Both the position numbers and the translations under genes were made by a program. A DNA stretch of 64,000 nt from assembly GCF_041107455.1 (NCBI RefSeq), contig NZ_JBGBPY010000001.1, positions 2,294,001 through 2,358,000 on the forward strand, given 5' to 3'. Shown piece by piece: positions 26,578 through 35,180 of the stretch. The DNA is from Rhodanobacter humi. GTDB lineage: Bacteria > Pseudomonadota > Gammaproteobacteria > Xanthomonadales > Rhodanobacteraceae. The stretch's first letter is position 1. Each line of letters opens with the position of its first letter. The notes below the pieces were generated by a model. The model did no database searches. It was not told the origin of the DNA and saw only the letters and a list, made by a program, of their open reading frames with translations.

Positions 26578-28095
26578 ATGACCGACCTGCGCATCAAGCA
26601 CATCGTCATCGCCGGCGGCGGCACCGCCGGCTGGATGGCCGCCGCGGCATTCGCCAAGGTGCTGGGCGGCGATTGCACGATCCGGCTGGTGGAGTCGGAG
26701 GAGATCGGCACGGTGCGCGTGGGCGAAGGCACCGTGCCGCACCTCAAGCTGTTCAACGACCTGCTCGGCATCGACGACGTCGAGTTCATCCGCAACACCA
26801 GCGGCACGTTCAAGCTCGGCGTGCAGTTCAACGACTGGGCGCGGCTGGGCGACAGCTACATCCACGGTTTCGGCAGCATCGGCCACGACATCAGCCTGCT
26901 GCCGTTCCACCAGTTCTGGATCAAGGCCCGGCAGCGCGGCGTGGCCGAGGACATCGGCGCCTATTCGATCAATACCGTGGCGGCGCCGCGCGGCAAGTTC
27001 ATGCCTTCCGCCACCGACGTGCCGAAGGACTCGCCGCTGGCGAACATCGCCTACGCCTACCACTTCGACGCGGGACTGTATGCGCGATTCCTGCGTCGTT
27101 ATGCCGAACAGCGCGGCGTGCGGCGCAGCGAGGGAAAGATCGCCCGCGTCGAACTGCGGCCCGACGACGGTTTCGTGGCGGCGCTGCATCTCGAGAGCGG
27201 CGAGCGCATCGCGGGCGACCTGTTCATCGACTGCTCCGGCTTTCGCGGGCTGCTGATCGAACAGGCGCTGCACACCGGCTTCGACGATTGCTCGCACTGG
27301 CTGCCCTGCGACCGTGCGATTGCGGTGGGCTGCGAGCGGACAGGGCCGCCCACGCCGTACACCCGCGCCACCGCGCGGCCGGCCGGCTGGCAATGGCGCA
27401 TCCCGTTGCAGCATCGCACCGGCAACGGGCACGTGTACTGCAGCGCGCACATGAGCGACGACGAGGCCACCGCCGTGCTGCTGGCGAACCTGGACGGCGC
27501 CCCGCTGGGCGAGCCGCACCGGCTGCGCTTCACCACCGGCATGCGCAAGCAGGCATGGAATCGCAACGTGGTCGCGCTGGGGCTGGCCGCTGGCTTCCTG
27601 GAGCCGCTGGAGTCCACCAGCATCTACATGATCCAGTCCGGCATCGCGCGCCTGCTGGAGATGTTCCCGCAGCGCGATTTCAGCCCGGTGCTGGTCGACC
27701 GCTACAACGCGCGTTCGCGCTTCGAATACGAGCGCATCCGCGATTTCCTGATCCTGCACTACCACGCCACCGAGCGCGACGACACGCCGTTCTGGAACAC
27801 CTGTCGCACCATGTCGATTCCGGCGCAGCTCGACGAGTACATCCGCCTGTTCCGCGACAGCGGGCGCTTCTACCGCGACGGCGAGGAAATGTTCTCGACG
27901 CCGAGCTGGGTGCAGGTGATGCTGGGCCAGCGCATCATGCCGCGCGGCTACCACCCGCTGGTGGACCAGATGCCGGAGCACGACCTCGCCGGCTTCATGG
28001 CCAGCGTGGGCCAGGTGGTGAACACCTGCGTCGAGGCGATGCCCATGCACCAGGCCTTCATCGACCGGGTCTGTCCGGCGATGGAAACCGCCTGA
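26578..28095 (+). CDS. Tryptophan-halogenase family flavoprotein
   Basis: 505 residues from ATG 26578. FAD-binding motif VIAGGGTAGWMAAAAF at the N-terminus; the halogenase signature WQWRIPL (WxWxIP) is present near residue 264; a lysine in the position of the catalytic Lys appears in GTFKLGVQFNDW, and a glutamate in GFLEPLESTSIYMIQSGI. These are the residues linked to HOCl-type chemistry in PrnA/RebH, so the active site appears intact. In Xanthomonadales and Caulobacter such genes very often follow TonB receptors in sugar loci, where no halogenated product is known and the real substrate is open. Confidence 0.88.
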   Translation: MTDLRIKHIVIAGGGTAGWMAAAAFAKVLGGDCTIRLVESEEIGTVRVGEGTVPHLKLFNDLLGIDDVEFIRNTSGTFKLGVQFNDWARLGDSYIHGFGSIGHDISLLPFHQFWIKARQRGVAEDIGAYSINTVAAPRGKFMPSATDVPKDSPLANIAYAYHFDAGLYARFLRRYAEQRGVRRSEGKIARVELRPDDGFVAALHLESGERIAGDLFIDCSGFRGLLIEQALHTGFDDCSHWLPCDRAIAVGCERTGPPTPYTRATARPAGWQWRIPLQHRTGNGHVYCSAHMSDDEATAVLLANLDGAPLGEPHRLRFTTGMRKQAWNRNVVALGLAAGFLEPLESTSIYMIQSGIARLLEMFPQRDFSPVLVDRYNARSRFEYERIRDFLILHYHATERDDTPFWNTCRTMSIPAQLDEYIRLFRDSGRFYRDGEEMFSTPSWVQVMLGQRIMPRGYHPLVDQMPEHDLAGFMASVGQVVNTCVEAMPMHQAFIDRVCPAMETA

Positions 28096-28101
28096 CCGAA
28101 A

Positions 28102-28213
28102 CCGTTCATGTTGAGCGTAGCGGAACGAAGCTCCGCGAAGTCGAAACACTCGTTCTTCCCAGGCACCTGACCCTTCGACTTCGCGCCTTCGGCGCTACGC
28201 TCAGGGCGAACGG
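28102..28213. repeat. 112-bp inverted-repeat element
   Basis: Left arm CCGTTCATGTTGAGCGTAGC... to ...CGAAGTCGAAA; right arm on the opposite strand CCGTTCGCCCTGAGCGTAGC... to ...CGAAGTCGAAGGG. Same family as 11766-11866. It fills most of the 164-base gap between the halogenase gene and the glycosidase gene. Confidence 0.85.
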
Positions 28214-28259
28214 ATTTCGGAAAGGTCCTGCTGATCCCGTTCATCGACACGAGGTTCGA

Positions 28260-29723
28260 ATGTCTTCATTCCGATGGCGCCGCCTGCACGTCCTTGCCGC
28301 CGTCGCCCTGATGGTGCTGGTCGCCGGCACGCCGGTGCGCGCCGAGCAGGCCATTGCGCCACCGCAACCCGACACCCTGACTTACCAGAAACTGGCGCCC
28401 GACCAGCAGGCCTTCGTCGACGATCTCGAACGCCGCACCTTCGACTGGTTCTGGCAAAGTGCGGACCCGTACACCGGCCTGGTGCCGGATTCGTGGCCGA
28501 ACCACACCTTCTCCTCGATCGCCGCGATCGGCTTCGGCCTGACCGCCTACGGTGTCGGCGTGGAGCGCGGCTACATCAGCCGCGCGCAGGCGGTGCAGCG
28601 CACGCTGACCACGCTGCGCTACCTCGCTGCCGCGCCGCAGAACGGCGGCGAGGACGATGCCGCCGGCTACCACGGCTTCTTCTACCACTTCCTCGACATG
28701 CGCACCGGGCTGCGTCACGCGCGGTCGGTGGAACTGTCCAGCGTGGACACCACCTTGCTGATGGGCGGCGTGCTGTTCGCGCAGAGCTATTACGACCGCG
28801 ACACGCCGCCGGAGAAGGAGATCCGCCGGCTCGCCGATCAGCTCTACCGCGCCGTCGACTGGCCGTGGATGCAGGTGCGCAAGCCGCTGATCAGCATGGG
28901 CTGGACGCCGGGCGGCCAGTTCATCGACGCCGACTGGCAGGGTTACGACGAAGGCAAGCTGGTCTACCTGCTCGCGCTGGGTTCGCCCACGCATCCGGTG
29001 GGCGCGGACGCCTGGGCGGCCTGGTGTGCGACGTATCCGCGCGACTGGGGCCAGTTCCAGGGCTACAGCTTCCTCAATTTCGCGCCGCTGTTCGGCCACC
29101 AGTACACCGAGACCTGGGTGGATTTCCGCGGCATCCGCGACGCCTGGGGCCGCGCACACGACCTGGATTACGCGCAGAACGGCCGGCTGGCGACCCTGGC
29201 GCAGCGCGCCTATGCCATCGCCAATCCCGGCCACTGGACGGGTTACGGCGCCGAGGTGTGGGGGCTCACCGCCAGCGACGGTCCGGGCGACGTGACCGTG
29301 AGTTCGCCGCAGGGCGTGCGCCGCTTCAGCGCCTACATGGCGCGCGGCGCCGGGCTGGACGAGATCAACGACGACGGCACCATCGCGCCCACCGCAGCCG
29401 GTGGCTCCATCGCGTTCGCGCCATCCATCGTGCTGCCCGCGCTGATGACAATGAAGCAGCGCTACGGCAAGTACATCTACGACCGCTACGGTTTCGTCGA
29501 TGCCTTCAACCTCAGCTTCCACGGCACGCCGACGGCCGGCAATACCTATCCCGGTTTCGGCTGGGCCGACAACCAGCAGTTGGGCATCGACCAGGGACCG
29601 ATCCTGCTGATGATCGAGAACTGGCGCAGCGGACTGGTGTGGAAGGTGATGAAGAAGAACCCGTACATCCGCCGCGGGCTGGAGCGCGCCGGCTTCACCG
29701 GCGGCTGGCTGGAGCGGCACTGA
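28260..29723 (+). CDS. Secreted glucoamylase-like glycosidase (COG5368/PF10091, GH144-like)
   Basis: 487 residues from ATG 28260. The same frame is open far upstream, but that part is shadow of the halogenase gene. Signal peptide MSSFRWRRLHVLAAVALMVL...VRA, then the family core: RRTFDWFWQSADPYTGLVPD, FSSIAAIGFGLTAYGVGVER, VELSSVDTTLLMGGVLFAQS, GYDEGKLVYLLALGSP, YGFVDAFNLSFHGTPTAGNT, WADNQQLGIDQGPILLMIEN. From family knowledge, a member of this 'glucoamylase-like' group defined GH144, an endo-beta-1,2-glucanase, so beta-1,2-glucan is a plausible substrate. It probably acts in the periplasm or outside. Confidence 0.85.
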   Translation: MSSFRWRRLHVLAAVALMVLVAGTPVRAEQAIAPPQPDTLTYQKLAPDQQAFVDDLERRTFDWFWQSADPYTGLVPDSWPNHTFSSIAAIGFGLTAYGVGVERGYISRAQAVQRTLTTLRYLAAAPQNGGEDDAAGYHGFFYHFLDMRTGLRHARSVELSSVDTTLLMGGVLFAQSYYDRDTPPEKEIRRLADQLYRAVDWPWMQVRKPLISMGWTPGGQFIDADWQGYDEGKLVYLLALGSPTHPVGADAWAAWCATYPRDWGQFQGYSFLNFAPLFGHQYTETWVDFRGIRDAWGRAHDLDYAQNGRLATLAQRAYAIANPGHWTGYGAEVWGLTASDGPGDVTVSSPQGVRRFSAYMARGAGLDEINDDGTIAPTAAGGSIAFAPSIVLPALMTMKQRYGKYIYDRYGFVDAFNLSFHGTPTAGNTYPGFGWADNQQLGIDQGPILLMIENWRSGLVWKVMKKNPYIRRGLERAGFTGGWLERH

Positions 29724-29792
29724 GGCGGTTTCTCCTTTCCTGCGAGCTGAGGAGGCCAATCGCAAAGGGTTCCAAAGGCCCGCATGGGTTTT

Positions 29793-29936
29793 GCTCGTCA
29801 TTCCGGCGAAGGCCGGGTTTCTAACAGACGAATGTCTGGTCATCCAGCGACGATATGGCCCGGATGAGCGTTGCAGCCACTGGATGACCAGCTTCGCTGT
29901 TGTGAAGCGCCTCCGGCCTTCGCCGGGATGACGAGC
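29793..29936. repeat. 144-bp nested palindromic element
   Basis: Outer arms GCTCGTCATTCCGGCGAAGG-CCGG (29793-29816) and its complement at 29913-29936, with one mismatch in 24; inner arms CTGGTCATCCAG (29836-29847) and CTGGATGACCAG (29880-29891). The whole folds into a two-tier cruciform or hairpin. It occupies the middle of the 314-base gap 29724-30037, where no gene is seen. The outer-arm motif also occurs alone at 13793-13818, so this is a mobile repeat family. Confidence 0.85.
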
Positions 29937-30037
29937 CAAGCGCTCGTTGTTCGAGCAGGCCATATGCGACTGCCTTGGCGCCTGTAGGGGGGGCTGCGGC
30001 TTGACGCTGAAATGGGTGTAACGAGAGGGTGGTCGGC

Positions 30038-31324
30038 ATGAGTGCATGGCGTGACGGATTCCGGCAAAAAGCATGCGTGGCGATGATCTTCGTCACGCTA
30101 TGCCTCGCCGGCTGCACCGCCCGGCACGCCGACGCCCTGGTGTTCTGGACCTTCGGGCCGGAGGGGGAGGCCGTCGCCCAGTTGCTGCCGGACTTCGAGC
30201 GCACGCATCCGGACATCCATGTCGAGGTGCAGCAGCTGCCGCTGAGTGCGGCGCACCAGAAGCTGCTCACCGCGATCGCCGGCAACACCACGCCGGACAT
30301 GGCGCAACTCGGCAACACCTGGTTGCCGGAACTGGTGGCGCTGCATGCGCTGGCGCCGCTGCAGCAGCGCGTCGCCGCCTCGACGGCGGTGGCGCCGCCG
30401 GACTACTTCGCCAGCATCTGGGCCACCAATGTCAGCGACGGCCAGCTGTATGGCATCCCGTGGTACGTGGACACGCGCCTGCTGTTCTACCGCAGCGACC
30501 TGCTGAAGCAGGCCGGCTTCGACGCGCCGCCGCGCGACTGGGTGCAGTGGCGGCGCATGCTGGCCGCGCTCAGTCATCCCGGACGAAAGGTGTACGGCAT
30601 CCTGCTGCCGACCAACGAGTACGAGCAGCTGCTGTCGCTGGCACTGCAGCAGCCCGATCCGCTGCTGCGCGACGGCGACCGCTACGGCAACTTCGAAAGC
30701 GCCGGTTTCAAGCGTGCCCTGACGTTCTACGTGGATACGTTCCGCCTGCGGCAGGCGCCGGTGGTCACCAACGTGGAGGTCAGCAATCCGTGGGAGGAAT
30801 TCGGCCGCGGGACCTACGCGTTCTACCTGTCGGGGCCGTGGAACATCGGCGAGTTCCGCAAGCGCCTGCCGGCAGCCGAGCAGGCCGACTGGTCCACCGC
30901 GCCGCTGCCGGGGCCCGATGGTCCCGGCGCCGGGCTCGCGGGCGGGGCCAGCCTGGTGGTGTTCCGCGCATCGAAGCGGCAGCGCGCGGCGTGGGCGCTG
31001 ATCGAATACCTGTCGCAGCCCGAGGTGCAGCAGCGCTTCTACCGGCTCACCGGCGACATGCCGCCACGGCGCAGCAGTTGGAACAGCCCGCTGCTGCGCG
31101 ACGATGCGCAGGCGCGAGCCTTCCGTGACCAGCTCGAACGCGTGAAGCCCACGCCGGCCGTGCCCGAATGGGAACGCATCGCGGTGATGATGCAGCAGGT
31201 CGCCGCACGCGCCGTGGCCGGCGAGCTGACGGTGGATCAGGCCGCGGCCGAGATGGACCGCCAGGCCGACCGCATCCTGGCCAAGCGGCGCTGGCTGCTC
31301 GACCGCGCCGAGACGAAGCGATGA
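30038..31324 (+). CDS. ABC transporter sugar-binding lipoprotein
   Basis: 428 residues from ATG 30038 (an in-frame GTG at 30029 is possible). Lipobox LCLAGC gives a mature N-terminal lipidated cysteine near residue 24. It is a family 1 extracellular solute-binding fold: ALVFWTFGPEGEAVAQLLPD, AIAGNTTPDMAQLGNTWLPE, WYVDTRLLFYRSDLLKQAGF, FYLSGPWNIGEFRKRLPA, GGASLVVFRASKRQRAAWAL. It delivers oligosaccharides to the two permeases encoded downstream. Together with the ATPase at 33940-35034 it makes a complete CUT1-type importer. Confidence 0.92.
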   Translation: MSAWRDGFRQKACVAMIFVTLCLAGCTARHADALVFWTFGPEGEAVAQLLPDFERTHPDIHVEVQQLPLSAAHQKLLTAIAGNTTPDMAQLGNTWLPELVALHALAPLQQRVAASTAVAPPDYFASIWATNVSDGQLYGIPWYVDTRLLFYRSDLLKQAGFDAPPRDWVQWRRMLAALSHPGRKVYGILLPTNEYEQLLSLALQQPDPLLRDGDRYGNFESAGFKRALTFYVDTFRLRQAPVVTNVEVSNPWEEFGRGTYAFYLSGPWNIGEFRKRLPAAEQADWSTAPLPGPDGPGAGLAGGASLVVFRASKRQRAAWALIEYLSQPEVQQRFYRLTGDMPPRRSSWNSPLLRDDAQARAFRDQLERVKPTPAVPEWERIAVMMQQVAARAVAGELTVDQAAAEMDRQADRILAKRRWLLDRAETKR

Positions 31325-31356
31325 ACTTGCCGATGAAGCCCGTGCCCGCTCTTTCT

Positions 31357-31380
31357 CCCTTCCCTGCGCGCAGGGGAGGG
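31357..31380. repeat. Hairpin repeat between binding-protein and permease genes
   Basis: CCCTTCCCTGCGCGCAGGGGAGGG, followed by CTGGGGTGGGG. It is the compact form of a motif also seen near 15362-15470 and in the leuC-leuD spacer. It lies in the 91-base gap ahead of the first permease gene. Confidence 0.65.
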
Positions 31381-31415
31381 CTGGGGTGGGGTTGCTCCCG
31401 CGCGGAGCGATGTGC

Positions 31416-32303
31416 ATGAGCGCGCGCCGCGCCGCCTGGCTGTTCCTCACCCCGGCGTTGCTGGTGCTGGGTGTGTTCTTCCTGATCCCGGTGCTCGGTG
31501 CACTCGTGCTGAGCTTCACCGACTACGACCTCTACGCGCTGGCCGACCTGCACAACCTGCGCTTCGTGGCGCTGGGCAACTATTGGGCGCTGCTGCATCG
31601 GCCGGCGTTCTGGGCGGCGCTGGGGCACACGTTCTACTTCGTGGCGGTGGGCGTGCCGCTGTCGCTGGCGGCCTCGCTGGGCGCGGCGTTGCTGCTGCAT
31701 TCGCGGCTGGCGCGCTGCAAGGCGTTCTTCCGCACCGCGCTGTTCGCGCCCGTGGTCACCACCGCGGTGGCGATGGCGGTGGTGTGGCGCTACCTGTTCA
31801 ACACCAAGTACGGCTGGGCCAACCATCTGCTCGGCGTGCTCGGCATCCATCCGGTCGACTGGCTGGGCGATCCGCACTGGGCGATGCCCACGATCATCCT
31901 GTTCGCGGTGTGGAAGAACTTCGGCTACAACATGATCATCCTGCTCGCCGGGCTGCAGGCGATCCCCGTCGAGCTGTACGAGGCAGCGCGCATCGACGGC
32001 GCCTCGGCCTGGCGGCAGTTCCGCCACGTCAGCCTGCCGCTGCTGGGGCCGACCCTGCTGATGGTGGCCATCCTCACCGTGTCGGGCTATTTCCAGCTGT
32101 TCGCCGAGCCCTACGTGATGACCGAGGGCGGCCCGCTGCAAAGCACCACCAGCGTGCTGTACCTGATGTACGAGGACGGTTTCCAGTGGTGGAACCTCGG
32201 CATCGCCTCGGCGGAGGCCGTCGTGCTGTTCCTGGTGATGTTCGCGGTGACCGCGGCGATGCTGCGGTTGTCGTCCAGGGAGCCGGCAGGAGGGGCGGCG
32301 TGA
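31416..32303 (+). CDS. ABC sugar permease, MalF/UgpA type
   Basis: 295 residues from ATG 31416, with GGAG eight bases upstream; an ATG at 31410 is too close to it. Six membrane helices, beginning AAWLFLTPALLVLGVFFLIP. The inner-membrane permease signature is ELYEAARIDGASAWRQFRHV (EAA loop contacting the ATPase). It forms the channel with the next gene product. The stop overlaps the next GTG start (GTGA), so they are coupled. Confidence 0.93.
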   Translation: MSARRAAWLFLTPALLVLGVFFLIPVLGALVLSFTDYDLYALADLHNLRFVALGNYWALLHRPAFWAALGHTFYFVAVGVPLSLAASLGAALLLHSRLARCKAFFRTALFAPVVTTAVAMAVVWRYLFNTKYGWANHLLGVLGIHPVDWLGDPHWAMPTIILFAVWKNFGYNMIILLAGLQAIPVELYEAARIDGASAWRQFRHVSLPLLGPTLLMVAILTVSGYFQLFAEPYVMTEGGPLQSTTSVLYLMYEDGFQWWNLGIASAEAVVLFLVMFAVTAAMLRLSSREPAGGAA

Positions 32304-33121
32304 ACCCGCGGCTGACGAAGGCGCTCGTCAACGGCCTGCTGCTGGGCGGCGCGCTGGTGGCGCTGTTTCCGCTGGCGTGGATGCTCGCCGTATCGTTCAT
32401 GCCACCCGGCACGTCCAATGCGCTGCCGCCACCGCTGTGGCCGGCGAACCCTACGCTGGACAACTACCGGCAGCTGTTCGGGCATGCCGGCATGTGGCGC
32501 TACCTGCTCAACAGCTTGCTCATTTCCGGTGCGATCACGCTGCTGTCGCTGGCCTGCAACCTGCTGGCGGGTTATGCCTTCGCCAAGCTGCGTTTCGCGG
32601 GCCGCGAGCGGCTGTTCCGAATGCTGCTCGGCCTGCTGGTGATACCGGCGCAGGTGGCGATGCTGCCGCTGTTCCTGATGTTCAAGTACACGGGCCTGGT
32701 GGACAGCTACGCCGGCGTGGTGCTGCCCGGCATGGCGACGGTGCTCGGCATCTTCCTGGTGCGCCAGTACGCACGCGGCTTGCCCGACGAACTGCTGGAG
32801 GCGGCGCGCATCGACGGCGCGAGCGAGCTGCGCATCTTCGTCTGCGTCGTGCTGCCGCTGCTGCGGCCGGTGGTGGCGACGCTGGCGATCCTCACCTTCC
32901 TCACGGCATGGAACGACTTCATGTGGCCGCTGATCGAGCTGACCGGGCAGGGCCACTACACGTTGCCGCTGGGTCTGGCTTCGCTGGCGCGCGAGCACAC
33001 GGAAGGCACCGAGCAGATGATGGCCGGCTCGGTGCTCACCGTGCTGCCGGTGCTGGTGTTGTTCCTGGCCATGCAGCGGCATTACCTCGATGGGTTGCTG
33101 CTGGGGAGCGTGAAGGGATGA
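32300..33121 (+). CDS. ABC sugar permease, MalG/UgpE type
   Basis: 273 residues from GTG 32300, within the stop of the previous gene, with AGGAGGGG upstream. Six membrane helices, the MalG-like FMPPGTSNALPPPLWPANPT loop after the first, and the EAA loop ELLEAARIDGASELRIFVCV. It pairs with the upstream permease. The ATPase gene is not next to it but 818 bases away on the other strand, beyond a large repeat. Confidence 0.93.
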   Translation: MNPRLTKALVNGLLLGGALVALFPLAWMLAVSFMPPGTSNALPPPLWPANPTLDNYRQLFGHAGMWRYLLNSLLISGAITLLSLACNLLAGYAFAKLRFAGRERLFRMLLGLLVIPAQVAMLPLFLMFKYTGLVDSYAGVVLPGMATVLGIFLVRQYARGLPDELLEAARIDGASELRIFVCVVLPLLRPVVATLAILTFLTAWNDFMWPLIELTGQGHYTLPLGLASLAREHTEGTEQMMAGSVLTVLPVLVLFLAMQRHYLDGLLLGSVKG

Positions 33122-33183
33122 GTTTCGGCATGCGGCGCGGGTTGCAAATCCTCTCTCGCCCGCTGGCGGGAATCTACGGCTTT

Positions 33184-33220
33184 CCCTCTCCCCCAACAGC
33201 TTCATCGTTGGGGGAGAGGG
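33184..33220. terminator. Strong hairpin downstream of the permease genes
   Basis: CCCTCTCCCCCAAC (33184-33197) and GTTGGGGGAGAGGG (33207-33220) form a perfect 14-base-pair stem with a nine-base loop, followed by TTGGGGTGAGGGGG. No U-run, but its place after the importer operon suggests a transcript end or stabiliser; it belongs to the CCCTCTCCC repeat family. Confidence 0.6.
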
Positions 33221-33265
33221 TTGGGGTGAGGGGGGCTTTTGCTTCTGCGTGTACGCAAGCATCAG

Positions 33266-33872
33266 AGCGGTTTCGTCCGCCTGTCGGCGGCCGAGCTACT
33301 TCTCTTTTGCTTGTCCAAAAGAGAAGTAGCCAAGAGAAAACGACACCCCGCGGCGACGCGTTCCGTCCATCCATGGACGGAAAGTCCGTGAGCCGTGGCC
33401 GGGCTTTTCGAGCGGGCTCCTGCCCGCGCGAAAAGGCGAGCCCATCCGTGGGCTCGCCCGCTGCGCGGCCTGATCGTCCACGTCTCACCGTCGCCGAGGG
33501 GGCCCCGGAAAAGCAGGCGCGCATCGTGCGCGCCAGAAGCAAGAGCACCGCGAGTTCGCGGCGCTTTGGCTTTTCTGAAAGTGCGCGCTGGGAGCGCGCT
33601 GCTTTGCCCGGAGCCCCTATGGCGTGGCGGGTGGGTGAAGGAAAGTCCGCAGGATGGCTCGCAGGATGCGAGCCAGTTTTTCGCCGGTACATGGACGTGC
33701 CGTCGAAAAACCCCGTAACCCACCCGCGCACCCGCAGGGCAGAGCCTGTCCCGGACTCGATCCGGGAATGCCCGGAGGGCGCGCCATCGGGGTGCCGTTT
33801 CTCTTTGGCTACTTCTCTTTTGGGCAAGCAAAGAGAAAGTAGCTCGGGCCGCGGCAGCGGCACGAAACCGCT
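33266..33872. mobile_element. 607-bp inverted-repeat element, MITE-like
   Basis: The two ends are inverted copies: AGCGGTTTCGTCCGCC...CGAGCTACTTCTCTTTTGCT...AGAAGTAGCCAAGAGAAA on the left, and on the opposite strand at the right AGCGGTTTCGTGCCGC...CGAGCTACTTTCTCTTTGCT...AGAAGTAGCCAAAGAGAAA. The arms are about 80 bases. The interior has further hairpins (GGACGGAAAGTCC, GGCGAGCCCATCCGTGGGCTCGCC, GTGCGCGCTGGGAGCGCGC) and arginine-rich open frames on both strands that look like GC artefacts. No transposase is present, so it is either a non-autonomous element or a composite repeat. It fills most of the 818-base gap 33122-33939. Confidence 0.75.
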
Positions 33873-33939
33873 TTGTCGCTTGCGCAATCGCCAGGCAAAA
33901 GCCATCTCCGGCCAGCGCGCACGAGCAGACATGCGCGCT

Positions 33940-35034
33940 TCAACCGATACGCGTGCCGTCGTTCGGATCGAAGAAATGCAGCCGTTGCGTGGCGACGCCC
34001 AGTCGAACAATTTCGCCCGGCACGCAGCCGATGCCCGGCGGCGTGCGCGCGACCAGCGCGAGATCCCCGTGCCGCAGGTTGAGGATGACCTCATTGCCCA
34101 CCGGCTCCAGCACTTCCAGCCGCGCCTCCAGCGCGATCGCAGGATCGCCGGCCGCGAGCAGATGCAGGTCTTCCGGGCGCAGCCCGAGCACCACCTCGCG
34201 ATCGCGCCAGTCGGCGAGTGCGTCCATCTGTGGTGGCGTGCCGAGCCGTATCGTGCCGGCCGCGGTGGCCAGCGCGAGGCCATCGTCCATGTGCAGCGTG
34301 CCGCGCAGCAGGTTCATCGCGGGGCTACCGAGGAAGCCGGCCACGAACAGGTTGGCCGGCCGTTCGTAGAGGTTCATCGGCGTGTCGATTTGCTGGATCG
34401 CGCCGCGGTCGAACACCACGATGCGCTGGCCCAGCGTCATCGTCTCGACCTGGTCGTGGGTGACGTAGATCGTGGTGGTGCCGAAGCGGCGGTGCAGTCG
34501 GGCGATCTCCACCCGCATCGCCAGGCGCAGGCGCGCGTCGAGGTTGGACAGCGGCTCGTCGAGCAGGAACACCGCGGGCTGGCGCACCATCGCGCGACCC
34601 AGCGCCACGCGCTGGCGCTGGCCGCCGGACAGCGCGGCGGGGCGGGCATCCAGCCGCGGTTCCAGTTCCAGCAGGCGCGCCACCTCGTCCACGCGTTGCG
34701 CGATCTCCGCGCGCGGCATGCCGCGCAGGCGCAGGCCGAAACCGAGGTTCTCGGCCACCGTCATGTGCGGGTAGAGCGCGTAGTTCTGGAACACCATCGC
34801 GATGTTGCGATCCTTCGGCGCCACCTCGTTCACCACGCGCCCGGCTATGCGCAGCGTGCCGGCGTCGATGCTTTCCAGCCCCGCGATCATGCGCAGCAAC
34901 GTGGTCTTGCCGCAGCCGGAAGGGCCGACCAGCACCAGCAGCTCGCCGTCGCCGACATCGAAGCTGGCGCCGGCGACGGCGACATGCCCGTTGGGATAGA
35001 TCTTGCGCACGTGGTCGAGACTGACGGTGGTCAT
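33940..35034 (-). CDS. ABC sugar importer ATPase (MalK/UgpC/MsmK type)
   Basis: 364 residues from ATG 35034; the frame is open to 35100, but conserved sequence starts at MTTVSLDHVRKIYPNGHVAV. Walker A VGPSGCGKTTLLRM, Q-loop FQNYALYPHM, signature LSGGQRQRVALGRAMV, Walker B FLLDEPLSNLD, H-loop VTHDQ. A C-terminal regulatory TOBE domain follows (LGLRPEDLHLL, VGNEVILNLRHGDLALV). It energises the permease pair encoded on the opposite strand. It is divergent from the GH1 gene and shares the intergenic palindrome at 35129-35144. Confidence 0.94.
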   Translation of the reverse strand: MTTVSLDHVRKIYPNGHVAVAGASFDVGDGELLVLVGPSGCGKTTLLRMIAGLESIDAGTLRIAGRVVNEVAPKDRNIAMVFQNYALYPHMTVAENLGFGLRLRGMPRAEIAQRVDEVARLLELEPRLDARPAALSGGQRQRVALGRAMVRQPAVFLLDEPLSNLDARLRLAMRVEIARLHRRFGTTTIYVTHDQVETMTLGQRIVVFDRGAIQQIDTPMNLYERPANLFVAGFLGSPAMNLLRGTLHMDDGLALATAAGTIRLGTPPQMDALADWRDREVVLGLRPEDLHLLAAGDPAIALEARLEVLEPVGNEVILNLRHGDLALVARTPPGIGCVPGEIVRLGVATQRLHFFDPNDGTRIG

Positions 35035-35118
35035 CGGCGTTGCGTGCTCTCTGGTGATGGTCGCGGCACGGTGATCGCTGTCGCGGAAAAGGGCGTGCAT
35101 CCCGCGACGGCGTTCGGC

Positions 35119-35144
35119 TATTCTCGGAATGTAATCGATTACAT
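35119..35144 (+). promoter_or_regulatory. Perfect 16-bp operator palindrome at the GH1 promoter
   Basis: ATGTAATCGATTACAT (35129-35144) is a perfect palindrome centred on CG, typical of LacI-family operators, just downstream of a possible -10 TATTCT (35119-35124). It differs from the operator-like site at 22350-22363, so a different regulator, probably outside the window, may control GH1/GH39 and perhaps the divergent ATPase gene. Confidence 0.7.
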
Positions 35145-35180
35145 CAAGCCGCGGTGCGGCATTCGAGAGTTTCGCAGGTC

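Noticed and set aside
28102-28213. Rho-independent terminator between halogenase and glycosidase genes
   Set aside because: The structure is a repeat-family inverted repeat without a U-run, so termination is possible but not supported by sequence.
33262-33831. 189-codon minus-strand frame within the inverted-repeat element
   Set aside because: It lies wholly in repeat DNA, is Arg/Ala/Gly-rich, has no ribosome site, and includes the repeat arm itself.
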